Below, in pieces: positions 6,056 to 7,511 of a stretch of 7,511 nt of DNA (its first letter is position 1; every line of letters begins with the position of its first letter). The translations under genes were made by a program, and so were the position numbers. The DNA lies in contig JAICHT010000170.1 of assembly GCA_025924755.1 (NCBI GenBank), positions 1 through 7,511 on the forward strand. The letters are read 5' to 3'. The notes beneath the pieces are model-generated. The model ran no database searches. It was not told the origin of the DNA and worked only from the letters and a program-made list of their open reading frames with translations. Origin of the DNA: Chitinophagaceae bacterium. GTDB lineage: Bacteria; Bacteroidota; Bacteroidia; Chitinophagales; Chitinophagaceae.

Positions 6056-6871
6056 TTACTTGTTCGCAAGATCGCTATACAACTGTAAATAGTCTGTTAA
6101 ATCAGAATCTGCATTGTAGGAAAGCGTTTTTTTACCACGTACTTTCATAAATTCAGCCACCAGTTTTTTATCAACATCAGCGCTGCCAAATGTAATAGCA
6201 TCTGCATAGGTAGCTCCCCCGCGGAACATAGCGTTATTATCGGCTCCTTTGTAAGGCTCCAGGTCTTTATCTTTCATCGAAGCATGTATCAGCGCTTTTT
6301 TAGTGAAATCTTCGCCCAGTTGATCTTCAAAAGTAGTTTGGCCAATAGTATATACTACTTTGCTATGAGAGAATACCGGCTCTTTTTTATAAACTGTTTT
6401 CAGGTAAGCTGGTATTAAACCAGTCATCCAGCCACTACAATGAATGATATCAGGAGGCCATCCAAATTTTTTGACTGTTTCTAATGCGCCTTTGCAAAAG
6501 AAAACGGTTCTTAATCCATTATCATCATACCATTCTTCTTTATCATCAGCAAAAACAAATTTTCTTTTAAACAAATCTTCATTATCCAGAAAATAAACCT
6601 GCAGGCGGGCATTGGGTAAAGAAGCCACTTTAATCTGTAGCGGAAAATCTTCATTATCAATAGAAACATTGATACCAGACAAGCGTACCACTTCGTGCAA
6701 GCGATGACGGCGTTCATTGATGGTACCGAAACGAGGCATGATGCAGCGCACTTCAAAATCGTTGTCGTTTGCTTTTATGGCTAACTTATTAACTATTTCC
6801 GAAAATTCCGTTAGTTCTAAATAGGGCGACATTTCATTAGCAATAAATAAAATTCTTTTCTTTGCTGACAT
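6056..6871 (-). CDS. Glycogen/starch-synthase-like single-domain protein (GT5 N-terminal half only)
   Basis: The 271-residue protein from ATG 6871 (MSAKKRILFIANEMSPY) resembles the N-terminal Rossmann half of GT5 glycogen synthase and ends with a normal TAA. The whole C-terminal nucleotide-sugar-binding half is missing compared with GlgA (about 480 residues). Family-like segments are KRILFIANEMSP (5-16), VRCIMPRFG (41-49), NERRHRLHEVVRLSG (52-66), VYFLDNEDLF (92-101) and PDIIHCSGW (140-148). The KTGG loop that contacts ADP-glucose reads ELTE (19-22), and the usual HxHDW reads HCSGW (144-148), so ordinary synthase activity is unlikely. A longer frame begins at 6940, but its extra 23 residues lack family similarity and would span the predicted promoter, so I prefer 6871. 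It diverges from panC and probably forms an operon with the DUF4270 lipoprotein gene. Similar short proteins are, from memory, widespread in Bacteroidota, often annotated as glycogen synthase. Function unknown. Confidence 0.85.
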   Translation of the reverse strand: MSAKKRILFIANEMSPYLELTEFSEIVNKLAIKANDNDFEVRCIMPRFGTINERRHRLHEVVRLSGINVSIDNEDFPLQIKVASLPNARLQVYFLDNEDLFKRKFVFADDKEEWYDDNGLRTVFFCKGALETVKKFGWPPDIIHCSGWMTGLIPAYLKTVYKKEPVFSHSKVVYTIGQTTFEDQLGEDFTKKALIHASMKDKDLEPYKGADNNAMFRGGATYADAITFGSADVDKKLVAEFMKVRGKKTLSYNADSDLTDYLQLYSDLANK

Positions 6872-6904
6872 TGTAACCGTTTTAATCTCTGGTAAAAATG
6901 TTTG

Positions 6905-6912
6905 CAAAAGTA
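6905..6912 (-). promoter_or_regulatory. Predicted -7 element (TACTTTTG) for the glycogen-synthase-like gene
   Basis: On the minus strand TACTTTTG matches TAnnTTTG and lies 33 nt upstream of the ATG at 6871, giving a short leader. The nearest upstream TTG is about 29 nt away, too far for a good -33 element, so support rests on the -7 match alone. The 92-nt divergent gap (6872-6963) must also hold the panC promoter, for which I see no clear match on the plus strand. Confidence 0.4.
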
Positions 6913-6963
6913 ACCATTTATTGTTAAAAGCACTTACCATACAACAGTTGATATACTACTGAT

Positions 6964-7511
6964 ATGATAATTTTTAAAAAAGCAGCTCTCCTTTCCACTT
7001 ATTTACAACAGCAAAAAATTGATAAGAAGCTTGTGGGTTTTGTGCCTACTATGGGTGCTTTGCACGATGGGCATCTTTCGTTGATTAATTTATCAAGGTC
7101 CATTAATACGCTTACTGTTTGCAGCATTTTTATAAATCCCACACAATTTACCAATGCAGAAGATTTTAAACACTACCCGGTAACGATAGAAAAGGATATT
7201 GAACTTTTAATAAAGGCAGGATGTGATATTTTGTTTTTACCAGCCACAGAGGAAATTTACCCACCTCTCTACCATGCACCGCATTATGAGCTGGGCTTAA
7301 TTGAAAACAGGTTGGAAGGCCAGTACCGGCCGGGACATTTTCAGGGTGTTTGCCAGGTAATAGACCGTCTTTTACAAATTATAAATCCGGATAATTTATA
7401 CCTGGGCCAAAAAGATTACCAACAATGTATTATTATAAAGAAACTGCTTACCATTTTGAACAAACAGGATGCTATTGCGTTAACAATTGCAGAAACTAAA
7501 AGAGAAGCAAG
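6964..7511 (+). CDS. panC: Pantoate-beta-alanine ligase PanC, C-terminus cut by window edge
   Basis: PanC joins D-pantoate and beta-alanine with ATP through a pantoyl-adenylate intermediate, the last step of pantothenate (coenzyme A precursor) synthesis, in the cytosol. I translated 182 open codons from ATG 6964 to the window end. Landmarks are VPTMGALHDGHLSL (27-40) with the ATP-binding H34-x-G-H37, FINPTQF with the following FKHYP, EGQYRPGHFQGV (pantoate/ATP-binding region), and LGQKDYQQ. The window ends in TKREA, just before the expected DGLAMSSRN-type motif, so about 100 residues are missing from the family's usual 280. The N-terminal MIIFKKAALLSTYL is normal for the family, and no in-frame alternative start lies upstream before a TAA. 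It is the only plus-strand gene, transcribed divergently from the glycogen-synthase-like gene. Confidence 0.97.
   Translation, partial: MIIFKKAALLSTYLQQQKIDKKLVGFVPTMGALHDGHLSLINLSRSINTLTVCSIFINPTQFTNAEDFKHYPVTIEKDIELLIKAGCDILFLPATEEIYPPLYHAPHYELGLIENRLEGQYRPGHFQGVCQVIDRLLQIINPDNLYLGQKDYQQCIIIKKLLTILNKQDAIALTIAETKREA

Noticed and set aside
6511..6756. Minus-strand 81-codon frame inside the glycogen-synthase-like gene
   Set aside because: It is in an alternative frame of a conserved gene, with Met/Leu/Ile-rich sequence that is an out-of-frame artefact.

Overview
The window looks like chromosomal DNA from a member of the Bacteroidota, probably near the Chitinophagaceae; the family-level placement is inference. 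Three kinds of evidence support the phylum. First, it carries families typical of Bacteroidota: a GSCFA-domain protein, a DUF4270 lipoprotein, and a one-domain glycogen-synthase-like protein. Second, upstream sequences match the phylum's TTG / TAnnTTTG promoter type. Third, Shine-Dalgarno sequences are weak or absent. No mobile element, CRISPR array, tRNA or rRNA was seen. No stretch longer than about 140 bases lacks a gene.

Layout. Seven genes lie on the minus strand and one on the plus strand. At the right edge, panC (pantoate-beta-alanine ligase, plus strand, cut by the window end) diverges from a minus-strand pair. That pair is a 271-residue protein resembling only the N-terminal half of glycogen synthase, followed by a DUF4270 lipoprotein. 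Next comes metK (S-adenosylmethionine synthetase), with its own promoter match, a leader of about 90 nt and a clear intrinsic terminator. Immediately after the terminator begins a compact four-gene chain: a Nudix hydrolase gene broken by a one-base frameshift, rlmB (23S rRNA 2'-O-methyltransferase), an HMG-CoA-lyase-family enzyme, and a GSCFA-domain protein cut by the left edge. The last three genes are joined by 4-nt ATGA overlaps, and rlmB starts from TTG 6 nt after the Nudix stop codon.

How the genes fit together. MetK makes the SAM that RlmB uses, but otherwise the chain mixes nucleotide clean-up, rRNA modification and acyl-CoA metabolism with no obvious common pathway. The glycogen-synthase-like protein and the DUF4270 lipoprotein form a probable two-gene unit of unknown role. 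The former lacks the KTGG motif and the usual HxHDW motif, so it is probably not an ordinary glycogen synthase.

Most of the window is housekeeping. The points most worth a second look are the Nudix frameshift, the terminator placed directly before the Nudix start codon, the degenerate glycogen-synthase-like protein with its lipoprotein neighbour, the divergent active-site motifs of the HMG-CoA-lyase-like enzyme, and the structured metK leader. I found no convincing new defence or mobile system.
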